A stretch of 64,000 nucleotides of DNA. Source: Bedellia somnulentella. Its lineage: Eukaryota; Arthropoda; Insecta; Lepidoptera; Bedelliidae. The number at the start of each line of letters is the position of its first letter. Positions within the stretch are counted from its first letter, which is position 1. Positions 56,001 to 64,000 of the stretch are shown in pieces. The stretch spans positions 1,798,001 to 1,862,000 of the forward strand of contig OY755189.1 of the NCBI GenBank assembly GCA_963576735.1. Direction: 5' to 3'. A program made the translations under genes and the position numbers. The notes under the pieces are model-generated. The model saw only the letters and a list, made by a program, of their open reading frames with translations, had not been told where the DNA came from and did no database searches.

Positions 56001-56998
56001 AAGCTTCTAATGAACATTGTCTGTACTACAGATACTGTGAAACAGATTTTCTCATTGTCGCAGTATTTGTTGATGATTTTTTCCTTCTTTCTAATAGCAT
56101 TAAATTGAAAGAAGAATTTAAATGTCATCTTAAGAATAAGTTTGTAGTCAAGGACCTTGGTCTTTTGACAGATTGCCTAGGTATGAGAGTTACTAAAACC
56201 GAAAATGGCATTTCTTTGGATCAGTCCTCATACATTAATAAAGTTTTAGAAAAATTTGGTATGAAAGATGCCATAACTGTCTCTACACCCTTGGAACCAG
56301 GATTAAAATTACCTCGACCTGATGATAAAGAGACATTTGATGTACCTTACCAACAGCTTATCGGCTCATTAATGTACATTGCCATAGGAACTCGACCTGA
56401 CATTTCATTTGCAGTTTCCTACCTAAGTCAGTACAATGCACATTACGGGGAGGAACATTGGAAAGCCGCCAAGCGTGTGCTGCGGTATTTAAAGGGATCG
56501 CAAGACCTAAAGCTAACTTACAAAAAGGGACACAACTTCCTGATAGGATATACTGATGCTGACTATGGAAGCAATATTATAGACCGAAAATCCTACACAG
56601 GATATGCGTTTTTGATGAGCGATGCAGCCATTTCGTGGGAAGCACGTAAACAGCGTACTGTCGCTCTTTCCACAACTGAAGCGGAATATATGGCACTTGG
56701 TGAGGCGTGTAAAGAAGCAATCTACCTTAAAGAACTTCTACAAGAGGTCTTTCACATCACACGCCCAATCACCATATACTCGGATAATCAAAGCTCTCTA
56801 ACCCTAACGCGCAACAACTCTTATCATTCCCGTACAAAGCACATTGATATAAGACATCATTTCATACGCGATGCAGTGACTCATCATCAACTGAACTTGC
56901 AATACATCTCATCAAATAACATGACGGCAGATGTACTCACAAAACCATTACCTAAGATCAAACATTGTAAATTTAGTAATGCCTTAGGTTTAACTTAG
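53099..56998 (+). CDS. copia Gag-Pol polyprotein (Gag, protease, integrase, reverse transcriptase, RNase H)
   Basis: A single 1299-codon frame without stops or frameshifts, starting at the first ATG after the leader. In order: a Gag region with LDGTNYSTWSYAME near residues 19-32; a CX2CX4HX4C zinc knuckle (C208, C211, H216, C221); an aspartic protease DSGA at 269-272; integrase with an HHCC motif (H401, H406, C432, C435) and catalytic D462, D525, E561 in D,D(35)E spacing followed by a copia-type C-terminal region; reverse transcriptase with D907 in LDVETAFLNG and FVDD at 990-993 in place of the commoner YVDD; and RNase H around YTDADYG (D1153) with TTEAEYMAL. Integrase before RT is the copia order. 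All catalytic residues looked for are present, so the protein is predicted competent. Translation as one polyprotein is assumed; no gag-pol frameshift is visible. Confidence 0.95.
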   Translation: MEPSRDVSTTSSSSSHLKKLDGTNYSTWSYAMEMVLHEADLWDYVSNPPAMDTPNFMKRDSQAKAKIVLAVCEKIYPLIIKEKTAKDIWSKLKDHFANSGLLRRLTLLKQLFTSNLNQFKDMETYLNHIRDTQQKLIQIDAAVDDEFIGIIMLAGLSDEYRPLVMALEHSGANITSDFVAQTLSKEDIRQTNSDAVKALVVNKLKPFCKYCKKRGHYVSQCHKLQYKNNKQGSDCNNIVNKTNYTSDITLLSSFHSSLSTGSLDHWILDSGATCHMSNRKDWFTQIDSHMKPITVANNEQILSEGKGTISFHVNNNVNRISDVLYVPQLATNLLSVSNLVKKGFVVIFSSNGAKILLKDSCKVSGSVVATAVIHDGMFKLVTDKIEKANVTNVTETASLWHRRLGHINFNAMKILKNKKSGIDYTDSLHEICVPCVQGKLAKKPFKDSLSKTKRKLQLIHSDVCGPMSTQSWGGALYLLTFTDDYSRKTFGYLLKSKSEVFCKFVEFKIFVENQTGLKIQTFRSDNGSEYVNNNMVNFFKQNGIMHQKTVPYNSQQNGVAERVNRTIIEKARTMLQESKLSKAFWGEAVNTAIYLKNHTPTQSLTNKIPEEVWSGRRINLSHLRVFGCEAHALVPKEKRTKLDPKTHAYTFVGYSTESKGYRLIDLKNPRSVIIARDVVFIEDRFQFLPVSAHQSPQTTTEIVDIHHSTFTPGPTLSPLPIVTENTNQDVSIHSENEIVTQSEIPVEFEDAPSQPIYEHPSIDVDDNERRYPQRIRRPPARYPLQENAMVTLDCEPETYQQAIQDAQKEYWLDAMNVEYSSLKKNGTWTLVNRPKDRKIIKSKWVYKIKRNTNGEIVKYKARLVAKGFTQVEGVDYGETFSPVARLSSIRLLIAFAAQNDLQLEHLDVETAFLNGDLEEEIFMEQPQGFAEDPSRVCLLKKSLYGLKQAPRQWNKKVCEAMLELKMQQASNEHCLYYRYCETDFLIVAVFVDDFFLLSNSIKLKEEFKCHLKNKFVVKDLGLLTDCLGMRVTKTENGISLDQSSYINKVLEKFGMKDAITVSTPLEPGLKLPRPDDKETFDVPYQQLIGSLMYIAIGTRPDISFAVSYLSQYNAHYGEEHWKAAKRVLRYLKGSQDLKLTYKKGHNFLIGYTDADYGSNIIDRKSYTGYAFLMSDAAISWEARKQRTVALSTTEAEYMALGEACKEAIYLKELLQEVFHITRPITIYSDNQSSLTLTRNNSYHSRTKHIDIRHHFIRDAVTHHQLNLQYISSNNMTADVLTKPLPKIKHCKFSNALGLT

Positions 56999-57200
56999 TA
57001 ACAGTACCTACACCACTGACATACACTCACACAAACATACATTTACACACGAACTTAGTTGTTAAATAGAAATAGTAGATTTCACTTGTGTGATACGTAC
57101 AGTCGTGTACAGTATTATATTTTATTATTATTTTTTTTTGGGCCGGTCTACCAATTTGTTTTTACAATCTCATTTTTCTTATTTTACTAGGTTAAATATT

Positions 57201-57209
57201 ACGGGGAGG
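57201..57209 (+). other. Polypurine tract of the copia element
   Basis: ACGGGGAGG immediately precedes the TGTT start of the 3' LTR, as expected for plus-strand priming. Confidence 0.7.
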
Positions 57210-57402
57210 TGTTGATCTATGGTTTTAACTACATTTGTCTGCTAATATTTACCTATTTATCTTTGATCTATATTGTCAATAAAACAATCTGTCACTTTGT
57301 AAACAAATATTCGAAATAAAAGACTACAAGTATAAACATATAAAAATGCAATTTGTTATTTTAATTAAATATTAAAATGTTCCTCCAACCCAAATTGCAG
57401 GA
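57210..57402 (+). repeat. 3' LTR of the copia element
   Basis: Identical by eye to the 5' LTR over 193 bp, and followed at once by the CTTTT target duplication and the second half of the interrupted SINE1. Confidence 0.93.
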
Positions 57403-58244
57403 CTTTTTAAGGGATTTTTGGGCGATGCGATTGGAGACCTATCACCAACAACCTTTATTCTACCTTCTTTTCCCCATTCAACTTCCAAAAGTGGCTGAGG
57501 AATTTCCAATTTCTCAGCTCTGGCTACCCCTTTTAGGGATTTATAGCCGTGAGTATATGTATGTATGTATTTGACGTTAAATAAACTAAACTCAAAATTT
57601 ACTTTAGTGTTGCGCCATAACATGTTTACAAGAAATATAAGTTAAATTAATTAAAAACCGTTTTTTTTTATTTGAATGAAGTCCTATTTTATAACATTTA
57701 TATGAATTTAGAAAGATTTTCCTAACCATTTCCAATATAATACCTAAAAGAGCTGCCTAGCCATAACATAAAACTGATGTGTCTTATAAAGTCAGTCAGT
57801 AAATTACAGCAATGAATAAATGTTAGTCTTTCCTTCATTCGTTGGGTTTTTACTTTTTTTTTATCTATCGTCTAAAGTTTAGCTCTAAACCAAGTAGTGA
57901 AATTCATAACCGAGACAGCAAATCCTAAAAATCAACAGGCTCCCATATAAAGTAAACAGTAACAAGTTTGTAACAAATTATAAACATTAACTTATCTCAT
58001 TAGATTATAACATGAAAGTGTACATATGTCGGAAATTCATAATAAAAATGTCAGTCATAAACAAGCTAGATGTATCTATGATCTGATACCGCGGAAATGA
58101 TAGTGGCTCAGCCTACACCGCGGTAATCTTGTTAGGATATCGTGAATACCGGTGAAAGTATTTGATAATATACATTATACGGCTTTGCTTAAATAAAAGG
58201 CTAGCTAGAGGGTAATTTTTTCATGACTATTTAAATCACAAGAA

Positions 58245-58375
58245 GAATAAAAGAACATGTATGAGAAGATTGCTGAATGTAAACGAATGTTTGTCAGAAT
58301 CGTACAAAGTGACGATCGATAGTCTCTGCCTACCCCAATTTGAACTATGGCGTGGGCGTATGTATACTGTATAGT
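58245..58375 (+). mobile_element. RTE LINE 3' fragment
   Basis: Carries AGAATAAAAGAACATGTATG and GATCGATAGTCTCTGCCTAC followed by GGCGTGGGCGTATGTAT. Diverged and 5'-truncated. Confidence 0.65.
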
Positions 58376-58542
58376 ATGTACGTATTTAAATCACTTTTTA
58401 AACAGTTTAGTAATTCAGCTTGAACAACTTCGTATGGGCTTTTATTACGTTTATATATTTATTTATAGGTACCTGACGCGAATTTTTATATAATTTTTAA
58501 CTATAAAGTATTTGAGAAATAGAATACTACAAAGCTACTATA

Positions 58543-58793
58543 GCTGTGTAGTGTCGGCTTAGAATAGCACTACCCCATTTCATCCGGTGGGTGTACGTAA
58601 GAGGCGACTAACGGTATTGAGGGCTTTTAAGGGATTTTTGGGCGATGCGGTTGGAGACCCATCACCAACAACCTTTATTTCACCATCTTTTCCCCACACA
58701 ACTTTCCAAAAGTGGCTGAGGAATGTCTAATTCCTTAGCTCTGGCTACCCCTTCTAGGAATTTATAGCCGTGAGTATATGTATGTAAGTATGT
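58543..58793 (+). mobile_element. SINE1 copy
   Basis: Full-length GCTGTGTAGTGTCGGC to CCGTGAGTATATGTATGTAA. Neighbouring 57579-58244 and 58794-59451 contain nothing else recognised. Confidence 0.9.
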
Positions 58794-59465
58794 TTTTAAA
58801 CAAGAGTGGTTCCACGCATCATATTCCATAGTTTTACATACTGACATTTATAAGCAGCTAGAAATCTTTGAATTTGAAAATCTATAGCTATTTCTGGAAC
58901 TTGAGTGAGAAAAAAGTGTAACACAAAGGTTTTCTCATATTGCTTTTAAACGCTGTCGGAACCAATTTAAAATTTAGCCAATTTATTCTTACGCAATGAC
59001 TACCTTTTTAAATAAAATATAAACGATATCCATTGTTAAGCTATTTAAGCATACATCCTATTGCTGTAACAGTATTAAAGAAACCTGATTACAATGTAAG
59101 TACAACCAATCAAAAATGTAGGTATTTTCAATTAACTAAATCCGTTCTGACGTCCATGGCAGCCTTTGGCGTTATTTAATTGAATTGTATTTGTAATTAA
59201 GCGTTAAATTAACAATACGAGTAAGACTTTTGTTGCAAATGCCCTTAGTGCCTCAGTTTAACTTTTAAAATTGCTCATTGGCAGAAAACACCTTGTCGAC
59301 TTTGGTACCTTAGTAGGAAAGGTTTCGAGCCCAACAGAAGCAAGAAAGGAATCGGCCCAAATATGTATATTTACTATTTATTCGTAAACATATGTTGTTG
59401 TAAAAATCTGATTGTATATATGTTAGATGATATTTTTAATTATTAGAAGGATACATTTTAAGCAA

Positions 59466-59748
59466 AGTGTTAATCAGTTAAGTTAAGTGGTTAATATATC
59501 ATGGTTGTTAACGGTGAGGGAAAACATCGTGAGGAAACCCACATGGCTGAGTTGTACTTAGTCATGTGACAGTGTATTCGTACAAAACGGCGATAGGCCT
59601 GCCCCCTATCACGTGAGTACACTGTCTAAGCAAAACGTGGGTACCTTCTCTGGACAATAAATGGCGCTGCCATGTGAGTTCAGAATTATTGGTACCTCAG
59701 CCAACCCCTTCGGGGATAAACGGCGTGAACGTTTATGTTATGTTATGT
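59466..59748 (+). mobile_element. SINE2 copy, 5'-truncated, with 14-bp target duplication
   Basis: Flanked by tacattttaagcaa (59452-59465, 59749-59762). Body from GGTTGTTAACGGTGAGGG to AAACGGCGTGAACGTTTATG and (TGTTA)n. Shares the GGCGCTGCCATGTGAGTTCA variant block with 44479-44848. The frame at 59661-59870 is incidental. Confidence 0.92.
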
Positions 59749-60410
59749 TACATTTTAAGCAAGTATGTTATTGGCTGAATCTACTGATAATAAAAAGAAC
59801 TATGCTACTAACGGCACGTAAAGGCGTTGGTGCAAGCTACCATCACGGTAGGAGTCGTAAAACATGCTAACCCAGAATAAGCCAGTGTAGTATCCAATCG
59901 CCAAATCCCTCATTTTAGGAGACGCTCCAGCTTCTCGGTTGTAACCAATACTTTTAAATGACCAGTATTTTTAAATTTATTTGCATGTATTTTATCATAA
60001 ATTGATGCAATAATACTAGTATTCGAACCTCACTTTCTCGGCTTCGCTACATTTGTTGGAAAATAATTGATTGATTGGAGGTAGGGAACGCAAACACTAC
60101 TTAAAAGTGTAAAAAAAACAAAGCCCGAATCCCGCCGGTGTCGAAAATTTTCTTTCCTTGTGATCGAACTCCTCTGGAACAGCTCTACCGATTTCTACCA
60201 AATTTGGCACAGTGATATAGTGGACATTGCTAACTGCCGCATATTGTGATCGAACTTACCATTGCGGAATAATCACCAAAAAACTATTTTCCCATTGAAG
60301 TCAAGAGATAAAAGTTAAATTGTTTGTTACTCGCAAGAAGGTATCGCAATTAGCATTGAAGTCCTAGGGCAACCTAGCATTGAAAAAAAAAACATATGTA
60401 AACATAACAT

Positions 60411-60653
60411 CCATACACACATATACTCACGGCTATAAATACCTAGAAGGGGTAGCCAGAGCTAAGGAATCAAAATTCCTCTGCCACTTTTGGAATTTGC
60501 GTGGGGTATCGATGGTGAAATAAAGGTTCTTGGTGATGGGTCTCCAACCGCATCGCCCAAAAATCCCTTTAAAGCCCCAAAACCGTTAGTTGCCTCTTAC
60601 GTACACCCACCGGAAGAAATGGGGTAGTGCTATTCTAAGCCGACACTACACAG
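60411..60653 (-). mobile_element. SINE1 copy
   Basis: Full-length antisense from CACACATATACTCACGGC to GCCGACACTACACAGC. The stretch 59763-60410 before it and 60654-61007 after it show no gene. Confidence 0.88.
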
Positions 60654-61007
60654 CTAATCCCGTAATATGTAAAAATGCAGGGTTAAGTTGACTGGTATAA
60701 TACTTAAGTGTGCGTTGTATTGAAACTCTATACTTGCAAGATTATATATCTATGTGTTAATTACTGGTAATGAAGTATTCAGTCCAAGATTATATCAACT
60801 TCACATACAAACAATGTAAACTTACGATTAAGATTATATTTCTATGCAGCAATCGTCGGGGTAAAATAATAAAACTGACTATTAACATACCATTTATAAA
60901 ACTAAAGCAAAGAGCGGTGAACATATTAAAATCGGTTCAGTAGTTTCATATAATGGCTTTATCAAACTTATCTTTTTTGACTTTTATATTAGTAATCATT
61001 GGCTTCA

Positions 61008-61090
61008 CACATACATACATATACTCACGGCTGCAAATCCGTAGGAGGGGTAGCCAGAGCATCAGAATATAAAATTCCTCATTCCTTCTA
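61008..61090 (-). mobile_element. SINE1 tail-side fragment
   Basis: CATACATACATATACTCACG, GGCTGCAAATCC, GGGGTAGCCAGAGC. Confidence 0.7.
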
Positions 61091-61183
61091 AATTAGAGAT
61101 ACTACGTATAGTGATTTGAACAAATTCCAAAAACCTAATAATTGGCGTCGCTTTATGCCGAATATGAAATATTTTCGGTATAA

Positions 61184-61426
61184 TACATACATACATATAC
61201 TCACGACTATAATTCCCTAGAAGGGGTAGCCAGAGCCAAGGAATTATAAATTACTCAGCCACTTTTGGAAGTTGAGTGGGAAAAAGATGGTACAATAAAG
61301 GTTTTTGGTGATGAGTCTCCAACCGCATCGCCCAAAAATCCAATAAAAAGCCCCAATACCCTTAGTCGCCTCTTACGACACCCGTGGGTAGAAAGGGGTA
61401 GCGACATTCTAAGCCGGCACTACACG
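61184..61426 (-). mobile_element. SINE1 copy with 11-bp target duplication
   Basis: TCGCTACCCC-subtype antisense copy flanked by tttcggtataa (61173-61183, 61427-61437), inserted next to exon-B copy 3. Confidence 0.92.
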
Positions 61427-61434
61427 TTTCGGTA

Positions 61435-61513
61435 TAACTTACCAGCAAAGACATTTCCGTGGTCCTAGGCATCATAGTAACATCGCCGGGACGCACACCA
61501 GGGCCGCAGTTAC
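61435..61513 (-). pseudogene. Partial tandem copy of exon B (copy 3, with donor)
   Basis: Homologous to the last 22 codons of exon B (CGPGVRPGDVTMMPRTTEM, then SLL) with an intact donor GTAAGT. By eye there are five synonymous changes and one Lys-to-Arg. The upstream end stops abruptly at the Cys codon with no acceptor. A SINE1 with an 11-bp duplication of this copy's downstream sequence (tttcggtataa) inserted just after the donor. Confidence 0.72.
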
Positions 61514-61613
61514 CACACAGATCGATCATTATTTATTACTTTTATGCATTAAAGTGGCAATACAAAAAGTATTTTATGAAAATGACAAATTAGTAATAGT
61601 AATGTAGTAATTT

Positions 61614-61834
61614 GCCGTGTAGTACCGGCTTAGAATGTCGCTACCCCTTTCTACCCACGGGTGTCGTAAGAGGCGACTAAGGGTATTAGGGCATTTTATT
61701 GGATTTTTGGGCGATGCGGTTGGAGACCCATCACCAAAAACCTTTATTTTTACCATCTCATCCCCACTCAACTTCCAAAAGTGGCTGAGGAATTTATAAT
61801 TCCTTAGCTCTGGTTACCCCTTCTAGGGAAATAT
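61614..61834 (+). mobile_element. SINE1 copy, tail truncated
   Basis: Same subtype, GCCGTGTAGTACCGGC to CTTCTAGGGAAATAT, abutting exon-B copy 2. Confidence 0.88.
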
Positions 61835-61839
61835 TCGGA

Positions 61840-61950
61840 CATTTCGGTGGTCTTAGGCATCATAGTAACGTCTCCGGGGCGCACGCCAGGGCCGCAGTAA
61901 GGCAGAGTCAACCGCCCCGACAGTTTCGGTACAGACGGTTCACTTAGAGC
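61840..61950 (-). pseudogene. Partial tandem copy of exon B (copy 2)
   Basis: About 110 nt homologous to exon B from ALSEPSVPK through CGPGVRPGDV to TTEMS, with no stop codon. By eye about eight third-position synonymous changes and one Thr-to-Ser change separate it from exon B. It has no acceptor, and its donor end is cut by a SINE1 copy that ends at 61834, so it is unlikely to be spliced as it stands. Confidence 0.75.
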
Positions 61951-61984
61951 ATTGTATGCAAATAACTAAATAGTCATAAGGTAT

Positions 61985-62008
61985 ATCTTACCAGTAAAGA
62001 CATCTCGA
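61985..62008 (-). pseudogene. Fragment of an exon-B copy (3' end plus donor)
   Basis: Minus strand reads the last five codons of exon B (EMSLL) followed by GTAAGA. Relative to exon B, the Glu and a Leu codon differ synonymously. A SINE1 fragment lies immediately upstream in the gene's direction and replaces the rest of the exon. Confidence 0.6.
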
Positions 62009-62012
62009 AAAG

Positions 62013-62110
62013 ACTCACGGCTATAAATCCCTAAAATAGGTAGCCAGAGCTTCAGAATCAGAGATTTCTTCAGCCACTTTCGGAAGTTAAGTGGGGAAAA
62101 GATTGTAAAA
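62013..62110 (-). mobile_element. SINE1 tail-side fragment
   Basis: GACTCACGGCTATAAATCCC, GCCACTTTCGGAAGTTAAG, AAAAGATTGTAAAATAAATG; lies between exon B and the exon fragment at 61985. Confidence 0.75.
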
Positions 62111-62144
62111 TAAATGTTTAAAATAAGTAACAAGGTAATCTTAC

Positions 62145-62358
62145 CAGCAAAGACATTTCGGTAGTCTTAGGCATCATAGTGACATCACCGGGACGCACGC
62201 CAGGGCCGCAGTAAGGTAATGTCAACCGCCCTGACAGTTTCGGTACAGTCGGTTCACTTAGAGCAAGTAAAGCCGCGTGGAGTCGAGCTCTTGCTACAGA
62301 AATACCGCCGGCACCACGGGTTGCCGCTTCTACTACTTCGGTTATGTCGGTGTCCCAT
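62145..62358 (-). CDS. Internal coding exon of the same minus-strand gene (exon B)
   Basis: Minus-strand exon of 214 nt between the acceptor tttatcttAG and the donor CTG|GTAAGA. Its first nucleotide completes the Arg codon begun in exon A, and it ends in phase 0. It encodes 71 residues including WDTDITEVVEAATRGAGG, ARARLHAALLALSEP and CGPGVRPGDVTMMPKTTEM. No family is recognised. It is the only full-length member of a local set of copies of the same exon (61985-62008, 61840-61950, 61435-61513), which appear diverged mainly at third codon positions. It is taken as the functional copy because only it has both splice sites. Confidence 0.8.
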
Positions 62359-62717
62359 CTAAGATAAAGAGGTTGAGATAAGTAAAGAAAAAAGTGGACG
62401 AATAGTCGTTGATTAACTGAAATCAATTAATTAGATATTTTTTCATCGATACACAAACATGGGGTTGGCCATAGCTTATCAGGAATCATAGAAACATCAA
62501 CTAATATGTCAAAATACAGTGCTGTGAATACAGTAAATATAATGCGATATCCTTACACCGTCATTTTTCTTGCTAAAATTAATTGCATTCGTAAGAAATA
62601 GCTGCTAAATAAATAACAGATAGACACAGAATAAACTCATTCACAGATTCAGATAGCTAATTTTTATATTTACACTTATTGAAAACAAATTCCAAAAAGA
62701 AAAAAAGTAACACATAC

Positions 62718-63014
62718 CTATAACCACCTAAACAAGCTCGTATATCTTCTTTCAAACTCCTCGACAATGTGCATTCAGGGCTCGTCTCGGACGACGATTG
62801 AGATCCATCACATGTTTTATGTTTCTTTGGCAAATTTGAAGGAGATGTCCGTCCGTTGCTTCCGCCCCCGCTGCCGTAGCCAGAGGACGTGGAGGGGGCG
62901 CGCCGAGGGCCGAGGGGGGCGATCCCTGGGTCCGCCTCTGGGGCTTCTTCCTCCATAGAGTCTACGTTTATTACTACCTCTTGTTCTTCTTCCTCTTTGT
63001 ATATGGGGTTGGAT
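62718..63014 (-). CDS. Internal coding exon of an unrecognised minus-strand gene (exon A)
   Basis: Minus-strand exon of 297 nt between the acceptor cttcacAG and a donor AG|GTATGTG, entering with 1 leftover nt and leaving with 2. It encodes about 98 residues starting SNPIYKEEEEQEVVINVD. An acidic stretch is followed by a Pro/Ser/Gly-rich, probably disordered tract (TSSGYGSGGGSNGRTSPS), a basic patch LPKKHKTCDGSQ and then SRSLKEDIRACLGGY. High GC and many CpGs set it apart from the flanks. No family is recognised; it could be a linker of a scaffold or membrane-associated protein. It joins in frame to the exon at 62145-62358. Earlier exons lie to the right, probably outside the window. Confidence 0.75.
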
Positions 63015-63041
63015 CTGTGAAGGAGAAAAGTCGATATTACA

Positions 63042-63293
63042 CTATTCGCGTTTTAGATATATGAGTCTAACTGATACTCTTTCATGATTTGACGGGCATG
63101 ATAAACCGTCGGTCTGGGCTACTATCACAGTAGTAGTTGTAAGCACTAGGCTAGCGTGCTCTAGGTCGATAGCGTGATTAGACCCTAGCAGTAGCTCTAG
63201 GGTCTGAGCTATCCGGTGTAGTTTCAAGTCCCTGAGGGGCACACTTTTCAGTAACCAGTCATATAAATTGGTGTAGCAGTTATTTATTCCCAA
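63042..63293 (-). other. Unassigned 83-codon open frame with internal inverted repeats
   Basis: Minus-strand frame starting MGINNCYTNLYDWLLKSV and including LKLHRIAQTLELLLGSNHAI, ending 28 bp before the acceptor of exon A. The composition is protein-like, but no splice site joins it cleanly to exon A and a stop intervenes. The DNA also has short palindromes (GACCCTAG...CTAGGGTC), as in a structured or repetitive element. It may be an intronic repeat rather than coding. Confidence 0.25.
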
Positions 63294-63294
63294 T

Positions 63295-64000
63295 ATTTTT
63301 TCAGGTCACGTCATGCCTCACTGTCATACTTTTAATTCTGATTTCTGGGACAAAACTAAACCACGTGAGAAACCACGTCATTCCACCATTGAAACTAATT
63401 CTATATGTAACCTCGTTTCAATTAAACAAGAAGTTTCAGCGAAAGGATTACATTTATTTTAGTTGCATTATTGTGTTACATACGAGTTACTTTAAATCTT
63501 AACGTGATTTAAAACTACAGAACTTAAGAGACCCAACTTTAGTGCATAGTAACAATAAAAACACCTCATTACATAAACTAAATGCTGATAACAATATAAC
63601 TTAACGATAGGTGACTGATAGTGAGACACACTCTCGTATGTATAAGACTAGTATGGATTACAGTTATTATACAATACAATAAAATGCAATGTAATATGGC
63701 GATCGCAAAACGACGCGACAGCACACAATACACGAATAATAGGTTGGTCATAATGAATGCATGAAGTATTTGATGACTCACGTTCACGTAACATTTTACG
63801 ACCTGTAAGATTTTCCAACGACATTATTCGTATCTTTTGACAATATAAATTAACTGTTTTTTATATGAATACGAGTAAACAATACAATTTCAAAGATATT
63901 GTGTAAAGAATGTTCTTACGAACAGGGAAAGAAATAGCAATATTGTTTAATAATTCCGCCGCCGAGACACACTTGCAAATGGGAGAAAAGCGCTTCCAAG
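63295..64000. other. Unassigned right edge
   Basis: AT-rich with no recognised repeat. The last 40 bases become GC-richer. The minus strand there could encode LEALFSHLQVCLGGG, conceivably the edge of another exon, but no clear splice site defines it. Confidence 0.3.

Larger units (their letters stand above)
52826..57402 (+). mobile_element. Complete Ty1/copia LTR retrotransposon
   Basis: Element of 4577 bp with two 193-bp LTRs that are identical by eye, a 5-bp target duplication CTTTT (52821-52825 and 57403-57407), a primer site just after the 5' LTR, one long open reading frame, and a purine tract before the 3' LTR. It lies inside a SINE1 copy whose halves (52741-52825, 57403-57567) rejoin exactly when it is removed. 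Identical LTRs and an open frame indicate a very recent, possibly active insertion. Confidence 0.95.
52741..57567 (+). mobile_element. SINE1 copy interrupted by the copia element
   Basis: Halves 52741-52825 (GTAGTGTCGGCTTAGAATAG to TTGGGGCTTTT) and 57403-57567 (CTTTTTAAGGGATTTTTGGG to the TATG tail) rejoin with a 5-bp overlap. The SINE has its own 11-bp target duplication tatttgacgtt (52730-52740, 57568-57578). Confidence 0.92.
32050..62144 (-). other. Presumed 30-kb intron between exons B and C of the minus-strand gene
   Basis: No convincing host exon was seen between the donor at 62144 and the acceptor at 32050. The interval holds the copia element, about 30 SINE1 copies, several SINE2 copies and LINE tails. 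The intron assignment is inferred from matching phases and strand. An undetected exon or a separate gene in this interval would change it. Confidence 0.45.

Noticed and set aside
62767..62958. Plus-strand Arg/Cys-rich frame
   Set aside because: Antisense to exon A, whose minus-strand frame has flanking splice sites and in-phase partners.

Overview
This is a eukaryotic, AT-rich, intron- and repeat-dominated window, most likely from a moth or butterfly. The support is indirect: GT-AG introns, a spliced eukaryotic MTHFS gene, RTE-clade LINEs, tRNA-derived SINEs, TC...CTAG Helitrons and a copia element with an insect-type half-tRNA primer site. No bacterial gene, rRNA, canonical tRNA gene or CRISPR array was found. 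Most open frames over 60 codons are chance frames or transposon pieces.

Host genes. (1) A first coding exon on the minus strand (3962-4051) lies below a CpG-rich, TATA-containing promoter-like block (about 4250-4450); the rest of that gene is left of the window. (2) A complete three-exon gene on the plus strand (25509-28351) encodes 5-formyltetrahydrofolate cyclo-ligase (MTHFS, 194 aa). (3) A minus-strand gene runs convergently toward it. Exons at 62718-63014 and 62145-62358 and a last exon at 31852-32049 are phase-compatible and would end in an Arg-rich stretch plus one C-terminal membrane helix. The roughly 30 kb between its last two exons holds the copia element and many SINEs. Beside exon 62145-62358 lie at least three partial copies of the same exon, which differ from it mostly at synonymous sites.

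Mobile DNA. The commonest repeat is an approximately 250-bp family ('SINE1', about 50 copies on both strands) ending in (TATG)n. A second family ('SINE2', 13 copies recognised) has a tRNA-like head with A and B boxes and ends in (TGTTA)n. Both share a 3' tail with an RTE-clade LINE present as 5'-truncated copies (8499-10744, 10797-11550, 16824-17622 and shorter pieces), which suggests the LINE mobilises them. An apparently young Ty1/copia element (52826-57402) with identical 193-bp LTRs, a 5-bp target duplication and one intact 1299-codon polyprotein sits inside a SINE1 copy. Other elements are two inverted Helitrons (5771-6734, 11555-12520), TTAA-flanked elements (9245-9671, 14707-15135, 12563-16115, 7565-7705), a TA-flanked inverted-repeat element (34362-34858), an OTU/helicase Helitron-type remnant (18676-19088) followed by a large foldback structure (19092-19777), and two small foldbacks (8231-8370, 29065-29205).

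Layout. 0-5 kb: SINE-rich duplication and a gene start. 5.7-12.5 kb: LINE block between two inverted Helitrons. 12.5-16.1 kb: TTAA-flanked element. 16.6-20 kb: LINE, Helitron remnant, foldback. 20-25.5 kb: sparse repeats. 25.5-28.4 kb: MTHFS. 28.7-31.9 kb: quiet AT-rich sequence, probably 3' UTR or intergenic. 32-62 kb: repeat-laden presumed intron. 61.4-64 kb: exons and exon copies of the minus-strand gene.
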